Source of the DNA: Paracraurococcus sp042666655
GTDB lineage: Bacteria > Pseudomonadota > Alphaproteobacteria > Acetobacterales > Acetobacteraceae
Reading direction: 5' to 3'
Assembly: GCF_042666655.1 (NCBI RefSeq)
Contig: NZ_JBHTDE010000010.1
Span: 124,001 to 188,000, forward strand
DNA length: 64,000 nt
Shown: piece by piece, positions 24,316-32,590 of the stretch
Layout: every line of letters begins with the position of its first letter
Position numbering within the stretch: position 1 is the stretch's first letter
The notes under the pieces: generated by a model
Told to the model about the DNA's origin: nothing
What the model saw: only the letters and a program-made list of their open reading frames with translations
Databases searched by the model: none
Position numbers and translations under genes: made by a program

Positions 24316-25067
24316 CCGCGCCGCTCGTCTCGCTGCGCGGCGTCGCCAAGCGCTACGACACCGGTACCCTGGCGGTGCAGGGCATCGACCTCGACATCGC
24401 GGAGGGCGATTTCCTGGCGCTGCTCGGGCCTTCCGGTTGCGGCAAGTCCACCCTGCTGCGGATGATCGCCCGGCTGTCGCAGGCCACCGCCGGTCGCTTC
24501 GACTGGCCCGGCGGGCCGCCGAGCGCCCGCGACATCGGCTTCGTCTTCCAGGAGCCGACGCTGATGCCCTGGGCGACGGCGCTGGCCAATGTCGCCTTGC
24601 CGCTGGAACTCGCCGGCGTGCCGAAACGGGAGGCCGCGGCGCGTGCCGCCGAATCGCTGGCGCGCGTCGAGCTGCGCGGCTTCGAGGCCGCCTATCCCCG
24701 CGCACTGTCGGGCGGCATGCGCATGCGCGTCTCCATCGCCCGCGCCCTGGTGACGAAGCCGCGGCTGCTGCTGATGGACGAGCCCTTCGCCGCGCTCGAC
24801 GAGATCACCCGCTTCCGGCTGAACAACGACCTGCTGAGCCTGTGGGAAGCCGAGCGCTTCACCGTGGTCTTCGTCACCCATTCGGTCTTCGAGAGCGTCT
24901 ATCTCGCCCGGCGCATCGCGGTGATGGCGCCGCGACCGGGGCGCATCCATGCCGAGCTGGCCGTCGACGCACCCACGCCGCGTGGCGAGGCCTTCCGCAC
25001 CTCGGCCGGCTATGCGGCACAATGCCGGGAGGTCTCCGGCGCGCTGGAAGCGGCGATGGCGGCATGA
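24312..25067 (+). CDS. ABC transporter ATP-binding protein (SsuB/ThiZ type)
   Basis: A 251-residue ATPase subunit. Walker A GPSGCGKST at residues 39-47, FQEPTLMPWATALANV (Q-loop typical of SsuB/TauB), LSGGMRMR signature, LLLMDEPFAALDEIT Walker B and VTHSVFESVYLA. The start is GTG 24312. The neighbouring permease and amidohydrolase overlap by 4 bp each, so the three are one operon. Context with a cytosine-deaminase-like enzyme suggests import of a pyrimidine or a related heterocycle. Confidence 0.88.
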   Translation: MTAPLVSLRGVAKRYDTGTLAVQGIDLDIAEGDFLALLGPSGCGKSTLLRMIARLSQATAGRFDWPGGPPSARDIGFVFQEPTLMPWATALANVALPLELAGVPKREAAARAAESLARVELRGFEAAYPRALSGGMRMRVSIARALVTKPRLLLMDEPFAALDEITRFRLNNDLLSLWEAERFTVVFVTHSVFESVYLARRIAVMAPRPGRIHAELAVDAPTPRGEAFRTSAGYAAQCREVSGALEAAMAA

Positions 25068-25870
25068 TGGGCTCGGCGCTGACGCAAGGCTGGCTGCGGG
25101 TCCTTGGGCCGCTGGCAATCGGGCTGGTCTTCCTCGGCGGCTGGGAATGGCTGGTGCGGGCACGGGGCATCCCGCCTTATGTGCTGCCCGGGCCGGTCGC
25201 CATCGGCGAGGCGCTGCTGCGGGACTGGACGGCGCTCTCGGCCGCGCTGCTGGTGACCCTGAAGATCACCGCCCTGGCGCTGCTGATCGCCGCCTCGCTC
25301 GGCCTGCTGCTGGCGGTGGTCTTCGCGCAGTCCCGCATCTTGGAACTCGCGCTGTTCCCCTATGCGGTCATCCTGCAGGTGACGCCGATCGTCGCCATCG
25401 CGCCGCTGATCATCATCTGGGTGGACGACGTTACGCTGTCCCTGCTGATCTGCGCCTGGATCGTCGCCTTCTTCCCGATCCTGTCGAACACCACGGTCGG
25501 GCTGAACAGCACGGACCACAACCTGCTCGACCTGTTCCGGCTTTACGGCGCCTCCCGCTGGCAGGTGCTGTGGCGGCTGCGGCTGCCGACGGCGATGCCT
25601 TTCTTCCTGGCGGGGCTGCGGATCTCCGGCGGCCTCGCGCTGATCGGCGCCATCGTCGCGGAATTCGTCGCGGGGACCGGGGGGCGGGCCTCGGGCCTGG
25701 CCTACCGGATCCTCGAATCCGGCTATCAGCTGCAGATTCCCCGGATGTTCGCCGCCCTCGTGCTGATCTCGGCCACCGGCATCGGCATCTTTCTTACCTT
25801 GAGCCTGCTATCGCACCTGTTGCTGCGGCGCTGGCATGAAAGCGCCATGGGACAAGGAGACCGCCGATGA
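25064..25870 (+). CDS. ABC transporter permease (SsuC/ThiX type)
   Basis: A 268-residue inner-membrane permease with about six helices. The coupling loop is LLDLFRLYGASRWQVLWRLRLP, and AIVAEFVAGTGGRASGLAYRI is a conserved segment in the SsuC subfamily. Starts with ATGATG overlapping the ATPase stop and ends in ATGA with the amidohydrolase. No substrate-binding protein gene lies next to it, unlike the importer at 7.6-10.2 kb, so its periplasmic partner must be encoded elsewhere. Confidence 0.88.
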   Translation: MMGSALTQGWLRVLGPLAIGLVFLGGWEWLVRARGIPPYVLPGPVAIGEALLRDWTALSAALLVTLKITALALLIAASLGLLLAVVFAQSRILELALFPYAVILQVTPIVAIAPLIIIWVDDVTLSLLICAWIVAFFPILSNTTVGLNSTDHNLLDLFRLYGASRWQVLWRLRLPTAMPFFLAGLRISGGLALIGAIVAEFVAGTGGRASGLAYRILESGYQLQIPRMFAALVLISATGIGIFLTLSLLSHLLLRRWHESAMGQGDRR

Positions 25871-27219
25871 GTGCTGCGATGGACCGGCTGCGCCAGGCGA
25901 TCGCCGCCGGCGGCCAGGACTACTGGCTGCGCGACGCAAGGGCGCCGGCGACGCTGATCCCGGGCGCGGCGCCCGGTCCGGTGGATGGCCAGGGGTTGGT
26001 CCGCTTCGACCTCAAGGTGGAGCAGGGCCGCATCGCCGCCCTGGCGCCGCTCGGCACCGCGACGGACGGCCCGAGCCTCGATGGCGGGCAGGTCTGGCCC
26101 GGTCCGGTCGATGGCCATACCCATCTGGATAAGGGCCATATCTGGCCGCGGCACGCGAATGCCACCGGCAGCTTCCACGGCGCCCTGACCGCCTGCGCCT
26201 CCGACCGCGACGGCTGGACCGATGCGGATATCGAGGCGCGCTTCGAATGGAGCCTGCGCGCGGCTTACGCCCATGGCACGGTCGCCATCCGCACCCATCT
26301 GGAAAGCTACTTGCCGCGCGACCCGGCCTCCTGGCGCGTGTTCCGCATGCTGCGGGACCGCTGGGCCGGGCGGATCACCCTGCAGGCTAGCTCCATCGCC
26401 CCGCTCGACCGCTTCCAGGGCGAGGACGGCGAATCGCTGGCCAATACCGTGGCCGATTCGGGCGGCATCCTCGGCATGGTCACGCGCTTGACCGGCGGCG
26501 TGCACGACAAGCTGCCGGACGAATTCCAGCCGATGCTCGACCGCTTCTTCTCGCTGGCCGAGGCGCGCGGGCTCGAGCTCGACATCCATGTCGACGAGAG
26601 CGGCGAGAGCGGCGCCCGCGCGCTGGTCGAGATCGCCCGCACCGCGATCCGGCGCGGGTTCAAGCAGCGGATCCAGTGCGGGCATTGCTGTTCCCTCTCG
26701 ATCCAGCCGGAGGATTTCGCGCAGGCGACCATCAAGGCATGCGCCGAAGCCGGCCTTTCCATCATCGTCCTGCCGATGTGCAACATGTACCTGCAGGACC
26801 GCGTGCCCGGCCGCACCCCGCGCTGGCGCGGCGTGACCCTGGTGCATGAGCTGCGCGCGGCGGGCGTGCCGGTCTCCGTCGCCTCCGACAATACCCGCGA
26901 CCCCTTCTATGCCTATGGCGACCTGGACATGGTCGAGGTGTACCGGGAGGCGACGCGCATCCTCCAGCTCGACCATCCCATCGGCGACTGGCCGCGCGCC
27001 GCCGGCGCGACGCCGGCCGCGGCCATGGGTCTCACGGATCGCGGCTGCCTGAAGCCCGGCGCCGCGGCCGACCTGCTGCTGTTTCGCGCCCGCGGGATGA
27101 CCGAGCTGCTGAGTCGGCCGCAATCCGACCGCGTGGTGCTGCGGGACGGCCAGGTGCTGGACGCGGAGCCGCCCGACTACCGGGACCTGGACGCGGCGCT
27201 CGGGACGGGTCCAGGCTAG
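25867..27219 (+). CDS. Cytosine-deaminase-like amidohydrolase (CodA family)
   Basis: A 450-residue metal-dependent TIM-barrel hydrolase. The metal motif HTHLDK is at residues 84-89, IHVDESGE supplies the third His, CGHCCSLS the fourth, and SVASDNTRDPFYAYGD the catalytic Asp, an arrangement specific to the cytosine/isoguanine/creatinine deaminase branch. It overlaps the permease by 4 bp, implying that it processes whatever the transporter brings in. True cytosine specificity is not proven; atypical heterocycles are equally possible. Confidence 0.85.
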   Translation: MSAAMDRLRQAIAAGGQDYWLRDARAPATLIPGAAPGPVDGQGLVRFDLKVEQGRIAALAPLGTATDGPSLDGGQVWPGPVDGHTHLDKGHIWPRHANATGSFHGALTACASDRDGWTDADIEARFEWSLRAAYAHGTVAIRTHLESYLPRDPASWRVFRMLRDRWAGRITLQASSIAPLDRFQGEDGESLANTVADSGGILGMVTRLTGGVHDKLPDEFQPMLDRFFSLAEARGLELDIHVDESGESGARALVEIARTAIRRGFKQRIQCGHCCSLSIQPEDFAQATIKACAEAGLSIIVLPMCNMYLQDRVPGRTPRWRGVTLVHELRAAGVPVSVASDNTRDPFYAYGDLDMVEVYREATRILQLDHPIGDWPRAAGATPAAAMGLTDRGCLKPGAAADLLLFRARGMTELLSRPQSDRVVLRDGQVLDAEPPDYRDLDAALGTGPG

Positions 27220-27244
27220 CGCCCGACACAAGGGGAGGGACCTC

Positions 27245-28393
27245 ATGCTCGGATCGCAACGCGCCGCCTTCGATATCCCGCGCGAGGTCGCCTATCTCAA
27301 CGCCGCCTCCTGGAGCCCGCTGCCGAAGGCGGTGCAGGCGGCGGGACATGAGGGCGTGGCCCGCAAGGGTCAGCCCTGGCGCTGGAACGCGCCGGACCAT
27401 GCCGCGCAATTCGCCCGCGCCCGGGCGGCGGCGGCGGCATTGATCGGCGCGGCGCCCGAGGATGTGGCGCTGATTTCCTCGGTCGGCTTCGGCGTCGCCA
27501 CCGCGGCGAAGAACCTGGCGGTGCCGCGCGGCAGCCGGGTGATCCTGCTGGCCGACGACCACAGCGCGCCGACACTCGAATGGATGCAGCGCGCGCCGGA
27601 GGGCGGCTTCGTCACCGAGGCCGTCTCGCCCGGCGCCGACGGCGACTGGACCGCGGCGCTGCTGGCGGCGATCGAGCGGCCGGGCGCGGCGCCGGTCGCC
27701 CTGGCCTCGATCTCTTCGGTCCACTGGTCGGATGGCGGTCTGGTCGACTTGGCCGCGGTGCAGGCGGCGCTGCGGCGGGAGGGCGCGGCGCTGCTGGTGG
27801 ATGCGACGCACCATGCCGGCATCCTGCCGATCGACGTCGCCACGCTCGACCCGGATTTTCTGATCTTCCCGACCTACAAATGGGTGCTCGGCCCCTATGG
27901 CCGGGCGTTCCTCTATGTGGCGAAGCGCTGGCAGCAGGGCGTGCCGTTGGAGCAGACCAGCTATTCCCGCAAGGGAGTCGCCGCCGAGCGAGCGCCCTAC
28001 TTCGCCGACCTGTCCTTCGCCGACGGCGCCAAGCGCTTCGACATGGGAGAGCGTGACCACTTCATCTCGCTCGAGATGGCCGCGGTCGGGATGGAGATGA
28101 TGGCGCGATGGGGGCAAGCGCCGATCGCGGCACATCTGGCGATGCTGAGCCGCCGCATCGCCGAAGGCGTCGCCGGGCTGCCGGTGACGGTGCCGGTGGA
28201 GCGGGTGCGGGCACCGCATGTGCTCAGCCTCGGCTTCCCGCAGGGAATGCCGGAGGGGCTGATCGAGCGCCTGGCGGCCGAGGATGTTCATGTCGCGCCA
28301 CGGCTCGGCCGCATGCGGATCAGCCCGCATGTCTACAATGACGAGGCCGACGCGGATGCGCTGGTGGCCGGGTTGCGGCGCGCGCTGGGCTAG
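27245..28393 (+). CDS. Class V aminotransferase-fold PLP enzyme
   Basis: A 382-residue fold-type I PLP enzyme of the NifS/kynureninase/isopenicillin-N-epimerase group. The PLP lysine is in FLIFPTYKWVLGPYG; AYLNAASWSPLPKAV at the N-terminus and LLVDATHHAGILPIDV (PLP Asp) support this. It lacks the SufS cysteine loop, so it is not a desulfurase. It follows the amidohydrolase by 25 bp with GGGAGGGACC in front of ATG 27245, so it probably belongs to the same transcript. Its 3' end overlaps a convergent gene by 4 bp. Confidence 0.8.
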   Translation: MLGSQRAAFDIPREVAYLNAASWSPLPKAVQAAGHEGVARKGQPWRWNAPDHAAQFARARAAAAALIGAAPEDVALISSVGFGVATAAKNLAVPRGSRVILLADDHSAPTLEWMQRAPEGGFVTEAVSPGADGDWTAALLAAIERPGAAPVALASISSVHWSDGGLVDLAAVQAALRREGAALLVDATHHAGILPIDVATLDPDFLIFPTYKWVLGPYGRAFLYVAKRWQQGVPLEQTSYSRKGVAAERAPYFADLSFADGAKRFDMGERDHFISLEMAAVGMEMMARWGQAPIAAHLAMLSRRIAEGVAGLPVTVPVERVRAPHVLSLGFPQGMPEGLIERLAAEDVHVAPRLGRMRISPHVYNDEADADALVAGLRRALG

Positions 28394-28977
28394 GCGCGCC
28401 AGCCCGCGAAGAAGGCGCTGACCCGCCCGCGGAACCGGTCGAGCTCCGGCCGCTGCCGCTGATCCATGCGGGTGAGGTAGAGCCAGTCCAGCCGGCAGCC
28501 TCTGGCGCACAGCCGGCGCAGGCCGCGGCGCACGACCCTGTAGTCGGGCCAGCCGATATACCAGAGCAGCCAGGGCGGCGAGCCATAGGTGGTGACCACC
28601 GCGATGCGGCGGATATCGGTCAGTAGGGGCTCGATCGCGCCCGCACCGATGCGGAAGGCGATGCCGGGCAGCCAGACCCGATCAAACCAGCCCTTCAGCA
28701 TCGCCGGCATGCCGTACCACCAAGTCGGGTAGACCAGCACGAGCGCCTCCGCCCAGCGCAGGTCGGCGGCCTCCTGTGCGACGAATGCCTCGTTCTCGCC
28801 GAGGGCGTTGGTGACGCGGTGCTCGGCGGCGGACATGACGGGGATGAAGCCGTCGGCATGCAGGTCGCGCAGGCGCACCTCGTGCCCCGCGGCGGCCAGC
28901 GCGGCGCGGGCGGTGTCGCGCAACGCGGCGGAATAGCTGTCAGCCCGTGGATGGCAGGCGATCATCAGCACATGCAT
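28390..28977 (-). CDS. NAD(P)H dehydrogenase (quinone), flavodoxin-2 fold
   Basis: A 195-residue cytosolic flavoprotein of the MdaB/NQO1-like family. MHVLMIACHPRADSYSAAL is the FMN/FAD phosphate-binding start; LVLVYPTWWYGMPAMLKGW and FDRVWLPGIAF form the active-site region; TTYGSPPWLLWYIG follows. It would reduce quinones or related electrophiles with NAD(P)H. ATG 28977 is chosen to match the fold's first strand. Its stop overlaps the convergent aminotransferase stop by 4 bp. Confidence 0.85.
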   Translation of the reverse strand: MHVLMIACHPRADSYSAALRDTARAALAAAGHEVRLRDLHADGFIPVMSAAEHRVTNALGENEAFVAQEAADLRWAEALVLVYPTWWYGMPAMLKGWFDRVWLPGIAFRIGAGAIEPLLTDIRRIAVVTTYGSPPWLLWYIGWPDYRVVRRGLRRLCARGCRLDWLYLTRMDQRQRPELDRFRGRVSAFFAGWRA

Positions 28978-29026
28978 GGGCGGCCCCGCGCGACAGGGCC
29001 GTTTCAAGCACGCGGCGTGCCGGGTG

Positions 29027-29857
29027 TCAGCCGGCCATCACCCAGGGCATGTCGAGCCCGGCGGCGCCAGTCGGCTGGTCGCCTTCGATCCGCAACGACT
29101 CAAGGGCCGGTCCGGCGCTGGCGGTGTGCAGGACGCGGCGGTTGTCCCAGATCAGCACGTCGCCGGACTGCCAATCGTGCCGCCAGATCAACGATTCGGC
29201 GGTCGCCGCGGTAAAGAGCGTGTCGAGCAGGTGGCGGCTTTCCGCCGCCGTCAGGTTGAGGATGCGCGTGGTGAAGGCGGGGTTCGCATAGAGCACCGGC
29301 TCGCCGGTCACCGGATGGCGGCGTACCAGCGGATGCTCGGCCCGCGCCGTCGGGTCGAGCGGGCTGGCATGCAGCGCGCGAAGCTGGCCGAGCCGGTCGC
29401 GCAGCACCGGTGGCAGGCTGGCCCAGGCGCAGCGCTGGTCGGCGAAAGCGATCCCGCCGGCGGGGGCCTCGGCGCGCATCAGGCAGGCCAGGGCAGGCTG
29501 CGCGGCATAGCTGCGGTCGGTATGCCAGAAAGGGGTGCCGACACGATCCGGTGGCGGTAGGTCGGCCGGCGCACCGACCGACAGCGGCAAGGCCGGCGCC
29601 GCCTGGTGAAGCGCTTGGCCGAGCAGCGGGGCCTCCAGCGACGCCAAGCCACGGGCAAGGGCTTCGGGCATGGCGGACTGGCCGCGCAGCAGCAGCACGC
29701 CGTGTTCGATCAGCGCGTCGTGCAGCACTTCAAGCACCGGCGCGGCAATCGGGACGGCGAGGTCGAGGCCCAGCACCTCCGCGCCAAAACCGGCATCCAG
29801 GGGGAGCAGCGAGATGCCGGTGCCAGCCGGGGTGGAAAGGGACAGCAGGGGGGTCAT
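29027..29857 (-). CDS. TauD/TfdA-family 2-oxoglutarate dioxygenase
   Basis: A 276-residue Fe(II)/2-oxoglutarate-dependent oxygenase. The HxD motif is in PFWHTDRSYAAQP, and the distal His and 2-oxoglutarate Arg are in DNRRVLHTASAG and SLRIEGD. VLLLRGQSAMPEALARGLASL fits the N-terminal part of TauD-like enzymes. The start at 29857 is preferred over an in-frame ATG about 100 bp upstream since family similarity begins here. Substrate (taurine, sulfonate, alkyl sulfate or another) is not determined. Confidence 0.85.
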   Translation of the reverse strand: MTPLLSLSTPAGTGISLLPLDAGFGAEVLGLDLAVPIAAPVLEVLHDALIEHGVLLLRGQSAMPEALARGLASLEAPLLGQALHQAAPALPLSVGAPADLPPPDRVGTPFWHTDRSYAAQPALACLMRAEAPAGGIAFADQRCAWASLPPVLRDRLGQLRALHASPLDPTARAEHPLVRRHPVTGEPVLYANPAFTTRILNLTAAESRHLLDTLFTAATAESLIWRHDWQSGDVLIWDNRRVLHTASAGPALESLRIEGDQPTGAAGLDMPWVMAG

Positions 29858-30224
29858 TGCCAGCAACTCCGGAAGACCGAGGAGGGACGGCGTGGGACAG
29901 GCCGCAGTTCCACATCGATTGGCGAAGAATGACCCACTAAGCCCTATATGCAAGCGTAAAAGCTATAAAAGACGATTTGAAATCGGGAGTAAGGGCCCGC
30001 CTTGAACACGGCTTGGCATGGTGTTGTCACGAACTACACGAGCATATTTAAGGGATTAGCGGAAGGTGCCGCTCGCGGTCGCTGGTTGGCGGAGCGGTGT
30101 ATGACACCCTCCTGCGCGCGACCGACCGGGCTACCCGAGCCGCATACGGATATAAATCGCAGTTCTGAAACGTGATATGCGGGCGGCCTTGCGCCTGACA
30201 AGGCTGCGGGCGGAGACTGACCGC
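29858..30224. other. AT-richer divergent intergenic region
   Basis: This 367-bp stretch between two divergent genes has an A/T-rich core (about 29940-30060) unlike the surrounding sequence and contains promoter-like patches (CTATAAAAGACG, CATATTTAAGGG). A small perfect hairpin GGTGT-ATG-ACACC lies at 30096-30108. No gene or RNA of known type was recognised. Confidence 0.4.
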
Positions 30225-30527
30225 ATGACCCCGAATGCCTTGCGCCACTCCGCCGCGACGGAAGCTGTACCCCCGCCTGGGCTGACCGGCCCGCTGATCG
30301 CCCTGTGGTGGGAGGCGCGGGGTGACTGGACCCGGGCGCACGAAGCTGCCCAATCAGGCGAGGATGCCGGGAGCGCCTGGGTGCACGCCTACCTGCACCG
30401 GCGGGGAGGCGACCTGGGGAATGCCGACTACTGGTACCGTCGTGCCGGCCAGCGCCGCCCGGCCACGCCGCTGGAGGCCGAGTGGGCGGCGATCGCCGCC
30501 GCCCTGCTGCCGGTCAGTCCGCGATAG
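30225..30527 (+). CDS. Conserved hypothetical protein with TPR-like motif
   Basis: A 100-residue protein. Residues about 25-90 read ALWWEARGDWTRAHEAAQ, AWVHAYLHRRGGDLGNADYW and YRRAGQRRP, the pattern of a widespread small alpha-helical protein family with one TPR-like helix pair. The function of that family is not known to me. ATG 30225 has a GGAG at moderate spacing; an in-frame ATG at 30177 has none. The 3' end overlaps the convergent DCC gene by 14 bp. Confidence 0.65.
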   Translation: MTPNALRHSAATEAVPPPGLTGPLIALWWEARGDWTRAHEAAQSGEDAGSAWVHAYLHRRGGDLGNADYWYRRAGQRRPATPLEAEWAAIAAALLPVSPR

Positions 30528-30942
30528 GCGGCCGGCCGAGCAGCTTCAGGGTCATCCGCCGCCCCGCGACCATGGCAGGGTAAAGGAAGCGGCCCAGCTT
30601 CGGCCTGCTGAAGACCAGCCGGTTGAGCCGGTTGAAGACGCCGCTCTCGGAGCCCAGCAGCGCCAGCACATGCAACGCCGCGGCGCCGTGGTAGTACTGG
30701 CCGTTCCACTTCACCGCCATGCCGTTCTCGAGGCTGAGGCCGCGCGCCTTTACCTCCCGCACCACGGGGTGGTCGGTGCGGGCATCGATCATGTGCACCT
30801 TCTCCGCCAACTGGCGGATCCGGTAGAGCATGACGTAGCGCGTGCAGAAGGGGCACATCCCGTCATAGACGACCCAGATCTGCTTCGCCTCGGCGCCGCC
30901 CGGTGAGGGCGACGCCGGCTTCTCCAAGGTGTCAGCGGACAT
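30514..30942 (-). CDS. DCC-family thioredoxin-like protein (DUF393)
   Basis: A 142-residue protein with the DxxCxxC core VVYDGMCPFC near residues 25-34, the defining motif of the DCC (DUF393) family, which has a predicted thiol-disulfide oxidoreductase fold. A later segment GVFNRLNRLVFSRPKLGRF is typical. Its ATG overlaps the stop of the HTTM-like membrane protein by 11 bp. DCC proteins are commonly encoded beside or fused to HTTM proteins, so this pair is expected to act together, probably in redox or quinone-linked chemistry at the membrane; that role is inference. Confidence 0.8.
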   Translation of the reverse strand: MSADTLEKPASPSPGGAEAKQIWVVYDGMCPFCTRYVMLYRIRQLAEKVHMIDARTDHPVVREVKARGLSLENGMAVKWNGQYYHGAAALHVLALLGSESGVFNRLNRLVFSRPKLGRFLYPAMVAGRRMTLKLLGRPPIAD

Positions 30943-32578
30943 CGAACCTGAACTCCGCGCGCTTCTTGACGTCCCGCACCAAAGCTCCGTCCCGCAGCGT
31001 CAGGCAGACGCTGTCGACCACGTATTTGTAGCCGACGATGTCGTCCATCCGCAGGTTGTTGAACTCGGTGAAGACCCAGGGGTTGGGCTGCATGTGGTGC
31101 GGGTAGAGGTAGTAGAGATTCTGGTTCTTGATAGCCGGATAGCGGGTCATGAAGTCGTGCGTTTCTCGCACCAGCCGCTCAACCGAGTTGTAGGTCGCGC
31201 CACCTACTGCCTGCGGCGTCTCCGTCGTGCTGGCGAGGCATGCCGAAGCCTCGCGCCAGTCATCCAGATTGCTGAGGTTGCCACCGATCCGATGCGGAAA
31301 GTGCCCCTCCGGCACGAACATCGCGGTCTGCGCGATGCTGTAGGAGTAGATGCCGAAATATGTCGGGGTCATCCATACCTCGCGCCCATCCTTCGTCAGG
31401 GCGTAGAACTGCGGGCTGGCCAGCCGCGCGGCGTCCAGCCAGCCGAGGAAGTTGGTGTAGAACACCGTGTGGCCGAACAGCGTCGCAACGATGCATACCA
31501 CCTTCATCATCGGGGTAATCTCGTTTTCCTTCAGCCGCCAGGCCGAGGTGTAGACGATGAGATTCACCGCGATCCAGAAGTGGAACAGCGCGCCGAGCGT
31601 GAAGTAGACGCCGATGTGGAAGGCGTCGAACAGCAGCGTGAAGAACAACAGCCAGCTTCGCCGCAGGATGGCGAGAGGCGAGAAAAGCTGGGCGCCGAGG
31701 ACGAGGAAGTTGAAGGCGAGGGTGAAGTTGGAGATCGTGTCCCAGCTGCCCTGCAGCAGGCTTGGGAAGGTCGCAAGCGGGTTGTTGCCGCGCTCGAGCC
31801 CGATGACGATGGCGGTCTGCGTCGGGTTGGCGAGCAGCCATGTCCATGGCTCGGGCCCGCCCGCCACCAGCTTTGCAACGCCCGAACAGAAGTAGTTGCC
31901 GAGATGGGCGCCGACCACGACGGCCCAGATCAGCCCGGCGGTCTTCTGCCGCAGCACTGCCGGCGGCATGTCCTGCATCATGGTCCGTAGCCAGGCGAAG
32001 CGCGACAGCGCCCACTCGCTGGTGGCGGTAACGGCCAGCAGCGCGCCGATGGTGGAGAAGGCCAGGCCATCCAGCATGGCGAAGTAGTCGGTGTCCGTCA
32101 CCCACATATCGGTACGTGGGCCGATCAAGTGCCGCCAGAGAATGTAGTAATAGGTCAGCGGCAGCAGGAAGGCCGGCCGCAGCATGCCGACCGCGCCGGC
32201 AAGCACGGCGATGACCGCACCCCAGCGGAAGAACAGCACATGCGCGTTCGCCTCGCCGAAGACGATGTTCGGCGCCGGCGGCACCGCGCCGAAGGCATCG
32301 AACAGCACCTGGACGAACAGCACGATGCCGATCCCGCGCACGATAGCCCGTAGCAGGAAGGGGATCTCGGCATAGCGGATGGCGATGAAGGGAAGGGCGG
32401 CGACGCAGCAGAAAACCGTCAGCGCGAAGGCGTGGGCCTCCGACTGATGTGCGGCGAACAGCGTCACCTTGCGCGCGGCCATGTAGCCGAGCAGCGAAAG
32501 CAGCAGCAACGCAAGCGGCAGCGTGACCGTCACAGACGGTGCGCGCAATGCCCAGGCAGGGGTCCTGGTCGAGTACAC
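30932..32578 (-). CDS. HTTM-like polytopic membrane protein
   Basis: A 548-residue protein with roughly ten hydrophobic helices in the first 370 residues and a soluble C-terminal region of about 170 residues. GNYFCSGVAKLVAGGPEPWTW resembles the conserved motif of HTTM (vitamin-K-dependent gamma-carboxylase-like) proteins, and the paired DCC gene supports that assignment. The GTG start has GGAG at good spacing. It sits at the end of a minus-strand unit with two glycosyltransferases, suggesting an envelope role. The family assignment rests on motif and context and should be treated as moderate. Confidence 0.6.
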   Translation of the reverse strand: MYSTRTPAWALRAPSVTVTLPLALLLLSLLGYMAARKVTLFAAHQSEAHAFALTVFCCVAALPFIAIRYAEIPFLLRAIVRGIGIVLFVQVLFDAFGAVPPAPNIVFGEANAHVLFFRWGAVIAVLAGAVGMLRPAFLLPLTYYYILWRHLIGPRTDMWVTDTDYFAMLDGLAFSTIGALLAVTATSEWALSRFAWLRTMMQDMPPAVLRQKTAGLIWAVVVGAHLGNYFCSGVAKLVAGGPEPWTWLLANPTQTAIVIGLERGNNPLATFPSLLQGSWDTISNFTLAFNFLVLGAQLFSPLAILRRSWLLFFTLLFDAFHIGVYFTLGALFHFWIAVNLIVYTSAWRLKENEITPMMKVVCIVATLFGHTVFYTNFLGWLDAARLASPQFYALTKDGREVWMTPTYFGIYSYSIAQTAMFVPEGHFPHRIGGNLSNLDDWREASACLASTTETPQAVGGATYNSVERLVRETHDFMTRYPAIKNQNLYYLYPHHMQPNPWVFTEFNNLRMDDIVGYKYVVDSVCLTLRDGALVRDVKKRAEFRFDVR

Positions 32579-32590
32579 CTCAGATCTCCA

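Noticed and set aside
22503..25163. An 886-codon open frame on the minus strand
   Set aside because: It lies opposite glgX and the ABC genes and reads as low-complexity shadow sequence of high-GC coding DNA with no recognisable domain.
27245..28393. Second cysteine desulfurase
   Set aside because: The PLP lysine motif fits the class V fold, but the desulfurase cysteine loop is missing.
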